Positions 22,986 through 33,479 of a DNA stretch of 64,000 bases are shown in pieces. A program made the translations under genes and the position numbers. Source of the stretch: Sacculina carcini. Its lineage: Eukaryota > Arthropoda > Thecostraca > Sacculinidae. Each line of letters opens with the position of its first letter. The stretch's first letter is position 1. The stretch spans positions 3,595,202 to 3,659,201 of the forward strand of contig OU696580.1 in assembly GCA_916048095.2 (NCBI GenBank). The letters run 5' to 3'. Below the pieces are notes generated by a model, which worked only from the letters and a program-made list of their open reading frames with translations, was not told the DNA's origin and made no database searches.

Positions 22986-23167
22986 TGTGTGTGTGTGTAT
23001 GTGTGTATGTATGTGTGTATGTATGTGTATGTGTGTGTGTATGTGTGTGTGTATGTATGTGTATGTCTGTATGTGTGTGTATGTGTGTGTATGTGTGTAT
23101 GTGTGTATGTGTGTGTATGTGTGTGTATGTATGTATGCGTGTGTATGTGTATGTGTGTGTGTGTGCA
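22986..23167. repeat. TG/TATG microsatellite at LINE 3' end
   Basis: About 180 bp of GTGTGTATG units directly after the LINE C-terminal region. Confidence 0.9.
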
Positions 23168-23169
23168 TA

Positions 23170-23213
23170 GCCAACGCCACCTAGATACATCTAGGTGGCT
23201 AGGTGGCGTTGGC
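23170..23213. repeat. Perfect 15-bp inverted repeat (hairpin)
   Basis: GCCAACGCCACCTAG at 23170-23184 pairs fully with CTAGGTGGCGTTGGC at 23199-23213. The 14-nt loop itself contains a CTAGGTGG duplicate. It lies between the LINE microsatellite and an AATGTAATGTAATG tail (about 23262-23280). Confidence 0.85.
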
Positions 23214-23499
23214 AAAGCCCTGGGAGCCTTCTAGATCTAGAACGCTATATAAAATCTACCTAATGTAATGTAATGCAATGTGTTTGTGCGTAGGTATTGA
23301 GATATGGTTTGAGAACGCGTTCTCATAGACGATAATGGCCTTGCTTAACAGCTTAAAAACAAGATGTCTGTTATTGTACAGCATCTATCGCGTCACATAT
23401 ATGATACATATGTCAAATGTTAGCCACACTCACACTCTATCGCGAGAAAATCTCATCAAGTAAGCATGAAGCGAGTGTCAATTTGACCGACTCATTTAC

Positions 23500-23775
23500 A
23501 CGTGGCCTGCCTCTGTCACCTGACAACAGGTTGACGCTAAATGTGTAAGGAATCAAGAACATTAGATTGAGAACATTTGATTTAACGAATTTCTTCCAGT
23601 CCCTCGCCTCCTGCAAAGGCAGCACATTACATTAGAACGCTAAACCTAACCTAAATCTATGAAAAAAATGGAAACATTTTTGTGCGTTTTTAAGGTTTTA
23701 TTATATGAATAAGCGTTTTTAATGTTCTTGAATCCTTACACATTCAGCCTAAACCGTGACAACACTGACAATAGC
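23500..23775. repeat. Imperfect inverted repeat, possible MITE
   Basis: The reverse complement of 23525-23563 (AATGTTCTTGATTCCTTACA on the minus strand) matches 23717-23753 (AATGTTCTTGAATCCTTACA), arms about 40 bp, about 155 bp apart. No target duplication was identified. Confidence 0.5.
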
Positions 23776-24867
23776 GTCTCAATGACAAACACACCGATTA
23801 TGACATTAAACGCCTATCCGATAATACGTGCACATGCACATGCACACACACACATATTCACATATTCACGTACATACACGCGAACACAGAAACATACATA
23901 CACATATACACACACGCGCATACATACAAACACACAGAAACAGACACATGCAGGCCACATGATTGACATGTGCGTGCGCAAACAGTGTATTGCCACCGAA
24001 ACGCTGACGGTAGCTCAGTGTTGAAACGATTTTAAGCCGGATTGCCATTACGACGGATTATTAATCCGGATTATAACGCCACATGCGACGGCTTTGCTCG
24101 AAGAAATATTATCCGCTTAGGCATCAATCGTCTCACAGATACACACCCACCCACACACACACGCACACATACACACACATACACATTGCCCACACATACA
24201 CGAAGGAAACGTATGTGGTGTGGCCAGGTATCTGAAATGACTGATAACAGACATCAAATTTGCAAAATGCAACGTTAATTCAGTGATACAGTGAAGTCAG
24301 TGATACAGTGATGTCAGTGGTACAGTGATGTCAGTGGTACAGATATTAACCCGACGTAGCCAAATTAACATATTTAATTATGCAGGCATATCAAGCATAT
24401 ACCTAGCGTAACTACATATGCCACATATATTGCGCTGTATATGTACAATATATATTGTGCATACATCCATATCTAGGTGCTGTATAAGCAGCGCAGCATC
24501 CTCTTGTAGAAAAATTTAATTGCAGTTTCAACGCATAAAACTGACACTAATGTTACATCGACAATACCACTGTGTTGTATGAAATGAATGCGTGTGTGCA
24601 TATGAACCTGTAGCCAACGTGTTAGCCGAAGCACATCGCTGCCTATAAGTGCTGTAAAAAATTGTGGTTTTAATATATAAAAAGATTTATTTAATACAAA
24701 AATTAACGAACAGCAAACACTTCACTCAATCAACCACATTCCACATAATTCTCACTCGTTGTTAAATCGATAACGCCAAAACAGTTTGAATTAGGCGACA
24801 TATAAGCCCATAACTCTCGTGATAAACATCACAACAGCACTTCGTAATAATTACAGCAATAATAAGT
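23776..24867. other. Non-coding stretch with small tandem tracts
   Basis: CA-rich tracts at about 23830-23945 and 24141-24200, and a GTGATACAGTGATGTCA-type tandem repeat at 24280-24345. No gene seen. Confidence 0.55.
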
Positions 24868-25025
24868 CAGTGGTTCTCAACCTTCTTAAGTGTTCGGCAT
24901 CCTTTTCAAAACAGCGGTCAGCAGTCTTTCACCCCCTAAACTACTTGATAGCTATATGAAAAAGATAAAGATATACACGAAGTGATAACAAAAGTATTTC
25001 ATTCAATGTTCATTTTTTAATTCAA
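24868..25025 (+). mobile_element. hAT terminus, CAGTGGTTCTCAACC family fragment
   Basis: CAGTGGTTCTCAACCTTCTTAAGTG is the hAT-type terminal sequence also found at 58803 (CAGTGGTTCTTAACCTTTTTAGTG) and, inverted, at 58362-58379. The far end was not found, so this is a truncated copy. Confidence 0.5.
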
Positions 25026-25035
25026 TATTAACCTT

Positions 25036-25037
<2 letters not shown>

Positions 25038-25094
<57 letters not shown>
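25038..25094. repeat. (TA)n microsatellite
   Basis: About 56 bp of pure TA. Confidence 0.95.
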
Positions 25095-25097
<3 letters not shown>

Positions 25098-25270
25098 AGT
25101 GAAGTATATATATAAGAGAGAGAAGAAAACACATATATGTCGAGAACTTCAAATATATATATGTATACATGTAGATCCAAAATGTATGGAGTACTCACGT
25201 GTCTGGTGGATAAATGATATAAGATGAAGTTGAACTTCTTCAGACACAATATTTATTTTTTTACCACAAC

Positions 25271-25313
25271 GTTTCGCCTTACGGCTTTATCAAGCAGTGA
25301 CTGCTTGATAAAG
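25271..25313 (-). repeat. 14-bp perfect palindrome with hammerhead-like core
   Basis: CTTTATCAAGCAGT (25285-25298) and its exact complement (25300-25313) flank one base. On the minus strand the right half continues as TTGATAAAGCCGTAAGGCGAAAC: a GCC-GTAA-GGC hairpin followed by GAAA. This is the layout of the minimal hammerhead ribozyme core (CUGAUGA, stem II, GAAA) carried by Penelope-like and other retroelements. Two core bases differ (C3 to U, G8 to A), so activity is doubtful. No RT ORF is adjacent. Confidence 0.45.
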
Positions 25314-25468
25314 TAATCATGTATACATGTATGTATGTCTTCGCATGGAGTTTAAAAAGATTAAGCAAAAAGTTTTATCCAGGGAATATATAAAAATATT
25401 ATCATAACAAATATAAATAACACAGTAATGAATAATTTATTTAATTTTTCACAGAAATCCCCGCACGT

Positions 25469-25735
25469 CTAAGGAACGAGGCTCGCACCTCCAGGAGTAC
25501 GAGCGCCCTGATAAGAAAAACCGCTGTCATAATCGAGCACGGCGACACGGCGATCTTTTTCCTTTCGGATAAGAACAGACGAGAGTGTTTCCTTTGCAAC
25601 GGCGCTCACAGGCAGAAATACACAAACCCAGCAGGTTGCTACGATACATCCTATTGCTACGATCAACGTTTTGTTGATCAACATTTGTTTCGTGCGCCGT
25701 GATTGTCTATCAGCAGTGTCGGCGCATCCGCCCAA
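25469..25735 (-). CDS. Possible small secreted or membrane protein, unrecognised
   Basis: An 88-codon minus-strand frame. Starting at the second Met (25684) gives 71 residues with a textbook signal sequence: MLINK, then a hydrophobic stretch TLIVAIGCIVATCWVCVFLP, then SAVA before KE, a plausible cleavage point. The remaining 41 residues contain KEKDRR (possible dibasic processing) and end SYQGARTPGGASLVP. An AATAAA lies about 28 nt past the stop (25436-25441), and an NF-Y/GC-box cluster lies about 130 bp upstream (25854-25881). I do not recognise the family. A large + strand frame (25699-26316) overlaps only its start and looks compositional. It could also be a 5' exon, since a GTGCGA donor-like site lies near the end, or chance. 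Confidence 0.35.
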   Translation of the reverse strand: MGGCADTADRQSRRTKQMLINKTLIVAIGCIVATCWVCVFLPVSAVAKETLSSVLIRKEKDRRVAVLDYDSGFSYQGARTPGGASLVP

Positions 25736-25770
25736 CTATCACCAGCCGAAAAACGACAATAGGTAAACGA

Positions 25771-25772
<2 letters not shown>

Positions 25773-25806
<34 letters not shown>
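25773..25806. repeat. (CA)n microsatellite
   Basis: Short pure CA run within the 5' flank of the possible gene at 25469-25735. Confidence 0.9.
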
Positions 25807-25808
<2 letters not shown>

Positions 25809-25853
25809 AACATACTCTAGACGACAGCAGACAGGCAGCGTCGTGTGTGACAG

Positions 25854-25881
25854 CCAATTACACAAAGCCAATTGGGGCGGG
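25854..25881 (-). promoter_or_regulatory. CCAAT / GC-box cluster
   Basis: Two CCAAT motifs (25854-25858, 25868-25872), the second forming CCAATTGG, abut GGGGCGGG (25874-25881) in a CpG-richer patch (about 25850-26030). The arrangement resembles a TATA-less promoter using NF-Y and Sp1. It is placed to drive the minus-strand ORF at 25469-25735, but direction is not determined. Confidence 0.35.
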
Positions 25882-26390
25882 TACTGGCGGTGCACACACA
25901 GTGTGGCCGCACATTTTCTTGCTCCAAATCGGGCCGTAAATCTTGCACTGCCTCGCTGCCGCGGCTTGAACGGTGGCAATTCCGCCGGCACTCGTAAAAA
26001 CAGCGGCCGCTTGATTCACAGCGGTGCGGCTACGCACAACGTACTCATGAAGTCCGTGTGTGTATCAATGCGTGTGCGTGTGTGTGAGATTGTGTGTTTG
26101 TGTGTACGTGTTTGTGCGTGGGTAGCAGTTTCAGTAGTAGTACTAGTAGAAGTGGTAGTTGCATGGATGTCAAGAAGGTACAAATCACGGAAGAAATTCA
26201 CAAAAGTCACCGTTGTATTCACTTACACGACAAGACAGCACACACGCATACATCACCACACTGTCAACATACATATGACCTTTACAGGTCAACGCTCAGT
26301 CTGCACAGGGTCGTAGGCAGCAAGTTGCGAGCTAACTGCTAACATTAGTGGTTCTTATGGCCAACATTTAACAATTGCACATTATACATA

Positions 26391-27366
26391 CAGTTGGCTC
26401 TCCAAATATCAGATTCGAAAGGACCGAGTGAAAATTCCGCTATTTGCAGGTGTGCTATGCAGCAACGATTATGAACATTTTTGCTGTGATTCGGCCCTGC
26501 GGCATTTTTACTGTGATGACCTTGCGGTCAGGTGATAAAAGTACTGCCACCGTACCCGCTGCGTATCGTAAGATGCGACTAAAAGCGGACCCTCTGCTTT
26601 TTCCCTCCCTGTACTGCCTTGTCTGAGGAGGGAGCGATAATCCAACAGAGTTGGCACCCCTTGTATTAATGCAGCTGTCTTCTGTCCTATCCCTCTACCC
26701 GGCATGCAAAACTGTGATTCGTTAATTTTTAACAAAATTTTCCCCATATTATTTCCCACTCTTTCCATGATATTGGATTTACTTGTAAAAATAATAGTAT
26801 TAATCAGCTTGCGTATTTCTCAAATTACTATTACAAGATTTTTCATAACCACATATAAATGCTCAGCTGTGCGATGTTCTCCTCTGGACGCCGTGGTTTT
26901 GGAAATACACGTTTCATCAATGTTGAACACATCATTAGTCCCCGATGCAATAGAGGTCGGAATTGTCAATGTTACACGAAGGTATAAATTCCTGCATGAT
27001 TCCTGTGCGAGACCCCCATCAATCCGAGGTCAAAGGCGGCCGTCTAGATTTATATGCCTGAAGCCGGCCCTAATGAGTCACTGGTCTACCAATCAGCTTG
27101 CAACAGTCCACTGTTGTCAGTCGACAAGCTGGAGTCAATATATTCCATACATCCTTCATTTAAAAATCACACAAAACTCTCTCGTTTCCCGCTAATCGGA
27201 GCCGTGCCATTTGATAGGGGACCAATAGAGTATTCCGCTAATGGAGGTCTGCGCTATTTGAATTCCGCTATTCGGAAGTGTAATTAACACGTATTCGACA
27301 GGCTTTTGATCGGAACCAAGGAGGAATTACGGTATTTAGAGGTCCACCATTTTGAGGGTCTACTGC
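26391..27366. mobile_element. Degenerate Tigger/pogo-like element
   Basis: Left end, after a TA: CAGTTGGCTCTCCAAATATC. The right end read on the minus strand is CAGTAGACCCTCAAAATGGT. Both resemble CAGT-x-G-x-CCTC termini of Tigger-type (Tc1/mariner superfamily) elements, and internal runs such as ATTCCGCTATTCGGA echo the subterminal repeats of this group. No transposase frame remains. Confidence 0.45.
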
Positions 27367-27423
27367 TATTAAATTTCCTTGTACTCTTTGTTTAACCATA
27401 TATTTCTGGTTTCTCAACAGAGA

Positions 27424-27462
27424 AACATACACACACACACACATACACATACACACACAAGT
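27424..27462. repeat. CA microsatellite
   Basis: ACACACACAT units. Confidence 0.8.
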
Positions 27463-27480
27463 TCGTAGTGTATAAATATA

Positions 27481-27560
27481 CAGTCGGCCTTCCAAATAGA
27501 GGACTCGAAGGGACTGAAAAAACCCGCTATTCGGAGGTGTTATTAACTAATCCACAAACG
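27481..27560 (+). mobile_element. Second Tigger-like left terminus
   Basis: CAGTCGGCCTTCCAAATAGA, preceded by TA, is homologous to the 26391 terminus: both have TCCAAATA, then TCGAA, then GGAC, then CCGCTATT. No right end was found. Confidence 0.45.
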
Positions 27561-27824
27561 AAGTTTCTCAATCGCAATATGCTGAAGCGGCGAGATGTAG
27601 CTATTGTCCCGACACTAACACAACAGTCTTATTTCTCGACAATTAACACAACAGTCATATTACTCGAGCAGCGCGTTGAACATTTATATAGCATTGGTCG
27701 TGTGACCCATACGCACACACACTCACATACACACATATCAACGTATTCATACATACAGACAAGCATACTCATATGTGTGACACAAGATATACAAGCATAC
27801 ACTCTTTTCATGATTAAAGGTTAA

Positions 27825-28142
27825 TTCCCAAGTGACAGCTGCTACACGGATATAAGCCGAAACTTATGAACACACAGGTGTGCTCCGTGCAGCTCGCTAC
27901 CACCGCAGAACCGACCCTCTCCACGCTATGGCGCCAAAAGAACGGACTAAGTATTAGAGAGGGCCACCTCACCAGAATGCATGACACAACGCATGACTGA
28001 TATCTGGTACCATCATTTACTGCTGGGTGGACAGGGCCTGTTGGATTTATAGAATTTGCTCAAGAAATTCTGCTCCGCCGGGTTCCGAACCACGGACCTT
28101 CCGCTTGTGAGGCGGGTGTGCTACCACTACACCACGGAGTCC
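27825..28142 (-). repeat. tRNA-derived SINE, tRNA-Val-like head
   Basis: On the minus strand from 28140 the sequence reads CTCCGTGGTGTAGTGGTAGC, then CCTCACAAGCGG, then GGTTCGGAACCCGG. The A box TGGTGTAGTGG (28124-28134) and a B box GGTTCGGAACC (28081-28091) form a pol III promoter. The anticodon position reads CAC (Val). The T loop carries an extra base and the anticodon stem a mismatch, so it is not a functional tRNA. A body of about 240 bp follows (ACCCAGCAGTAAATGATGG, then GGTGAGGTGGCC) and ends near GGAATTAACC. Confidence 0.7.
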
Positions 28143-28145
28143 ACA

Positions 28146-29690
28146 TAAATGATCACAGTGCATTTCTAAATGGAGGTAACGGACGAGCATACAAGTCTAC
28201 GAGCACTTGAATTTGACACACATTAACACTAATCATAGACATACAGACATACATACAGTTCATTAGACACTGCCAATTGAAACAAGCAAGACAGAGTGAA
28301 TGAGCTACAAAATGAAAGGAAAATATAGCGCAACTGATACGCCAACGTTGTTCTACATAGCTGCACTGTACACTCTGGTGTCTCTTCACTGGTACCCTCA
28401 CAATGTCTGGTTGAATATTACTTGATGTCTGATTTGTGTTATTCAACATACTCTCTCAGTCCACTTATTCAGAACTCAGCATATTTAATGCACAGAACAA
28501 CTGATAATATCATTATACAGTAAGCCGAAGCATATTCTCTTCATTTCTGAGTGCACAATATTAAATCTTCCATATTGATTCCATCCATGACATGTTCTAA
28601 AATCACAAATTAATAACAAAGAAATTAATCAATCTGCTTAATTAATATTTTACCGATTTGTTTCGGAACGTCTTTATGAATAAATAAATTGGATTTTGAA
28701 ACGTCTTGGATGACAAGGTATGTGGTGAAAGCAACACTGAATTATTCAAATTGTCGACAAATATACCTTTTTCTTATTGTATATTTACATACAAGTCTAT
28801 AGGATTTTCATTTACAGATTATTCAATGAATCAGATCTACCAAAACAAAGTTGTAGTGATGTGTTTTCATTTGTTGAAGTCTCATATTTGCAGATTAACT
28901 ATTGTGGATGTGATGTTTTTAACTATGTGCTTGATTAACTATTGTGGTTGTGGGTGTTTGTGAGCAGTTCTGACTCTGTTTCAACTTTTTCCATTTCCAG
29001 TGAGCATTTATGTTATATAGCTTCTATCTTGTATTCTCTCTTTGTCTAAATGGTTAATACACATGATGATTAGAGGTCAAACAATCCATGATATTTGCAG
29101 TCTTGCTATATCAATTTTTTATTGCTATAATATCATTCGGTGGATCGCTTTTATAAGACTTTAGCACAAATATCTGACTTATATTTGGTTGGTTTTTTGT
29201 CTATCCCGCTCTCTACAGGCTCTGTATGGATGGCTTTTTGAGAGCACGTTTGTGTGTGTGCCCTTCTGTGCAAATACATTGTTAGTGCGAGTGATGCATT
29301 AGTGCGCATGCAAGCGTGTCCACATCTCATGACACATACGAGCCTGTTGCCGCGCACCGCACTGCCACGTGCGACATATGAGACCATGCCTGCCAGCACT
29401 AATGGCTGCCACGAAAAACTCGACAAAAATACTGGCAATGCTCAATTGTGTTGCGCCGAGAAAATACTCGCCAACGGAATATGATAAATGCAGTGCAAGT
29501 GCAAGTATTCCTTCTATTTTGTGTTTGTTTTCAGCAATTTTTCACCAACCGATTTGACGTATATGCATGAAAATTCTATTAAAATTAACCTGATAAATAT
29601 GAACATAAAATCAAAAATAGTTTGATTACTTGACAAATCGATTGTTAAACTAATATTGATTGATCACTAAGATCAAAGCCATAAATGTGT
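28146..29690. other. Non-coding stretch
   Basis: AT-rich. Short frames (for example 29151-29438 minus) show no domain. A modest CpG-containing patch lies at about 29230-29420. No feature is supported. Confidence 0.5.
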
Positions 29691-29696
29691 TCATGT

Positions 29697-29852
29697 ATGG
29701 CGGCTGATTATAACCAGGAGCTGCGTGAGGAAACGTTAAAACTCTGCGAGTATGTGAGTGGACACGTTCAGCTAGACGATCATTACAAGACCGTGTTGGA
29801 AGTGAAGTTGGGTGAGGCTCTGCACTCGAGAAACGTCTTGAAAAATGCCTAG
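29697..29852 (+). CDS. Short ORF of 51 codons, unrecognised
   Basis: MAADYNQELREETLKLCEYV begins an in-frame run to TAG, with balanced, acidic-amphipathic composition and higher GC than its AT-rich neighbours. It could be a small protein, an exon, or the remnant of a transposon ORF. There is no recognisable domain, and the Kozak context (TTCATGTATGG) is ordinary. Kept because its codon-like composition contrasts with the flanks. Confidence 0.25.
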   Translation: MAADYNQELREETLKLCEYVSGHVQLDDHYKTVLEVKLGEALHSRNVLKNA

Positions 29853-30394
29853 TGGCCTAGGTGTAGCTACTCTCCAGGGTAGCCTCAATAGTTACGATAA
29901 TAAATAAGAAATCGATAAATAATAAGTATAATGTAAATACTAAATTTTTATAGCATGCAATATAAAAATATATCACAACATACATGGAATAATTTAATTT
30001 AAACTAAATAACATGTACATTGTAAGAGTAGCCAATAGGAAACAAGCAGGTCAAGGTTAATCAGCTGACAAATCAGCTGACTTAACTCAAACCGTCTACG
30101 TTCCATGTCACCGATACACAACGCGAACAATACATTCTTTGACAATACTAAGCACATTTACAAATGTAGAAAAGTGCACGGTTATTTTCGATCGCTACAC
30201 AGGAATGAAATACACAACATTCAACTTGCAATGTTGACGATTTTCAACTAAAATGATAACGAGGACTCTACTATTCGTATAGAACGAGATATAATTGTTA
30301 GATGAAAATGTAATGACATTTATATAATTGTATATTATTTGGCTGCATTTACTGATCGTTTGGGGGCATGTTACCTCAAGGTCCTTCCATACCA
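29853..30394. other. AT-rich non-coding stretch
   Basis: No recognised element. The homology to the hAT relatives starts at about 30395. Confidence 0.5.
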
Positions 30395-31535
30395 TTTTAT
30401 GTTTTATTTCAAAGAAAATTAAATAATAGTATAAATAGCAAAAATATTTATCAATGAATATCCCAAGATACTGTTTGAAAGTGCATCCCGGCTCGGTGGT
30501 TTAGGTTTTTTCATGGAAAAAACCAATGTTTTTTTTAAAAACGTTTTTGATGATGTGGATATTTGAGATAATTTGTCGACAGAACAAAGTAAATACATTG
30601 AATGATCAAGTGCTGTTTTAAGGAAACGACGTTGTTTAGGAAAAATAGCCATGATGTTTTTAAAACTGGCTTAAATTCCTTTTATTAATATACAAATTTG
30701 GAAAAGTTTGCCAACAGAACAAAACAAGTAAATGGATTGGTCTAGTGTTTTTTTAATAAAGCAATGTTTTTTAGAACAGGCTCTATGGAGGATAGAATTG
30801 ATTGATGTACGTTCAAATACATTTTGTATATGAAACAGCCTGATGGTATAAGCGGCTGGTTAAACCACTTAATTTAGCTGTTTTTAAACCATTGTTTTTT
30901 TCAAAATCGATTTTTCTCAGAGACGGGTTTCATAGATGTAGAGATTTTGAAATTTTTTCAGCAGAACAAGGCAAGTTGAAACAAATTGCACCAAGTGATT
31001 TTTCATTATTTACCCGTTTTTTGAGAACTGGATTTATGGATGATTATTTCTTTGATGTAGTTATTTGTGTTCAAATACCTTTTTGTACCTGAAATATACT
31101 TCTTCAGTTGATATTTTCCTACACGGAAAATATCATTTGTTTTTTATACAGTTTCAGGTTTTAAACAGGAAAAACGGTTCTCAAACCCTGCTTTCTTACA
31201 CAAAGATTAACTCAATAATTAAATGCCAAACTGTACTGTACCTAGAAGTGCAGCACAGTACCGTGCAAACAATTATATTAGGGCTTTCAGACACATTACG
31301 ACAATTTGGTTTTCCATATTTAATTATTATTCAATTTGATAGGGCCACTAATAGCATGAATAACTTATATGTTGATAAAAATACATCATTCAACATCCCA
31401 AAAACATAATTTGTCAAATTAAATTGTTTTTGTATGACTTAAATAGCCAGACAACGTGTTTTTGGTCGAGGTATTTTGACAAAAAAACGTTTTTAAACAT
31501 AAATAAAACTATCGATTTTAGGTGGCATTTCTAAT
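30395..31535 (+). mobile_element. Non-autonomous hAT, copy 1 (relative of 46748-52834)
   Basis: Colinear with 55745-57155 and with the two ends of the autonomous hAT. Shared landmarks are CAAAAATATTTATCAATGAA, GTGCATCCCGGCTCGGTGG, AACGGTTCTCAAACCCTGCT, AAGTGCAGCACAGTACCGTG and an end GGTGGCATTTCTA matching the terminal TAGAxxTGCxACC. The 5' terminus was not found, so this copy may be truncated. No transposase is encoded. Nominal frames here, such as one containing PPSRDALSN, come from the antisense segment at 30472-30504. Confidence 0.75.
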
Positions 31536-31581
31536 GGTACAACATTCTAAGTCAAACGAGGAAAGAAAGGTTCGTTTCAGT

Positions 31582-32260
31582 CAGTGGCGTAGCCAGGCAG
31601 TCTGCCAACTGGGGCAGTAAATTTCTTGCCGCCCCAATATGAATCAAGGTCACACAATTACAAGATAATGTGCCTTTCAACACGACTGTAACAGGCAGTG
31701 GCGGCGCCAAGGGGGGAGGGTGGCTTGAGGGGCTGAAGCCCCCCCAAAAATATGCCAATTCCCCAAAATCATAATCATGTACATTAAAATTTCTTACCAC
31801 TGTAAACGAAGCCCTGTAATTCTGCTTCAAGTTCGAGGAATCAATCTGTGTGCCCCAGTCCTTTATTATAATATTACGTAGTTAGCGTTCGAGTGTAACT
31901 CTTCATGCTTCGCCAAGCCCTCACAACTTTTTCCTTGGCCTCCCTCAGCCCCCATCGGAAAATCCTGGCACCGCCACTGGTAATAGGGAATTATCAGGTC
32001 CATATGTCGATATTGTTTAAGAAAGGAACCGCTTACGAAAGTGCAAGCTTCGAGTCGCATAATCGGATACCATTAGATCAATGGATCTTGCCCCCAAATC
32101 TGATCTGTTATTTGAAGTTTAAACAGGAAATATGAAATAGTATATTCAAAAATTCAACTCAGATATAACGACAATTCAACGTCTTCAGCAGTTCTTGTGC
32201 CGCCCCCTAAAACGTGCCGCTAGGGGGGGCAGCCCCCGCACCCCCGACACTACGGCCCTG
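31582..32260. mobile_element. hAT MITE, CAGTGGCGTAGCCAGG family
   Basis: Starts CAGTGGCGTAGCCAGG and ends CACTACGGCCCTG (minus strand CAGGGCCGTAGTG). Flanks give an 8-bp duplication with one mismatch, GTTTCAGT (31574-31581) and GTTTCAGC (32261-32268). It is non-coding and contains a younger MITE at 31696-31979. Confidence 0.7.
31696..31979. mobile_element. Nested hAT MITE, CAGTGGCGGCGCCAGG family
   Basis: A 284-bp element starting CAGTGGCGGCGCCA and ending TGGCACCGCCACTG. The 8-bp target duplication is GTAACAGG / GTAATAGG (7 of 8). The same termini occur at 35689-36935 and 41879-41996. No coding capacity. Confidence 0.8.
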
Positions 32261-32435
32261 GTTTCAGCGCTACTGCACGTGGTTATGTTGACTTCTAACG
32301 TAGAAACGATCGGGAGTCACTGCGTGAAACAACTATGCTAGTGTGACACGCTCCAAACGCTACGCCAGTGTGACAAACCATGACGTCCAGCAATGATGTG
32401 TTGCCTACCCCTCACGTCCACATTATCACAAACAT

Positions 32436-32470
<35 letters not shown>

Positions 32471-33479
32471 TGCGAATGCGATATAAATAGCAGGACAGCT
32501 TCCAGTGGTCTCCTAGGAACACGCATTCATGTGTGCATGTTTGTGTGTGTGTTTGTGTGTATGATAGTGGCGAGCAGCAGACATGGAACAAGTGGATGTG
32601 CTGTTTGATATGCTGCGCCAAGTTAGCCTCGTGCCAGCATACCAACTCATGCATATCATACATACGTATCATAGATCATATCATATCATACATCATACCA
32701 TAGAGCACAGAAGCAAAACTACATTGGTGTAGTTTACGAGCGGTGAGTCAAGTGCGGATTATCAAGTGAGAGATGTATCAATTGTTTTCACTTTATTACT
32801 TAGGGAAAATGAGAGGAAGTTCGCTAATAACGATGACCCTTAATAGGAAAGTCAGCATTTTTAGTAAGACTGACTAGTGTACAAATAATTCTAACCAAAC
32901 TCTGAAATACCAAAAAGTCCACGTGTCACATGACAACAAATATATGGTACGACGATTATGTATAGTAATGTATATTAATATAAAGTAATATATAGTAATA
33001 TAGATAATGTATAGTAATATAAGTAATGTATATTAATATAGATAATGTATAGTAATATAAGTAATGTATAGTAATATAGGTAATGCTTAGTAATGTATAG
33101 TAATATAGGTAATGTATAGTGAGATATAGTAGGACGTAGTATGATTATTTAGATATATCTAGCACTTGTCGTGTGCTGGTGAGATATTCACTTAATATAG
33201 CAGCAACAGGAAATTATTTATTATAATGTCATCCAGTTTCAACACGAAAATGATTGGCTCTGCTTCGATGCTTTCAAAATGTCATTATTATCTTAGTAAA
33301 ACATTTCCTTTACAACACGTCGATGTGAAGTATTCGCTGTGAAAACGTGAAACACTGCCTTGTACTGTGTACCATTTTTCACTCTAGACTATTCTAGAGT
33401 ATTGTTGAAAATCGGTGACATAAATGACCGTCATAATGCCAAATATTGAAACAATTTGCGAAAAATACAGTTTCTTCAA
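32261..33479. other. Non-coding stretch with microsatellites
   Basis: A CA run at 32436-32466, TCATA repeats at 32656-32700, and a tandem-like TAATGTATAGTAATATAGG tract at 32955-33125. Nothing gene-like. Confidence 0.55.

Noticed and set aside
25699-26316. 205-codon + strand frame
   Set aside because: Contains CA- and TG-rich translations, has no domain, and overlaps the better minus-strand candidate.
26540-26640. Small RNA-like motif (TCGTAAGATGCGACTAAAAG)
   Set aside because: Looks like a dispersed repeat block, but no second copy exists in the window and no RNA structure could be supported.
28064-28142. Functional tRNA-Val gene
   Set aside because: An extra base in the T loop, a mismatch in the anticodon stem, and a long SINE-like body attached.
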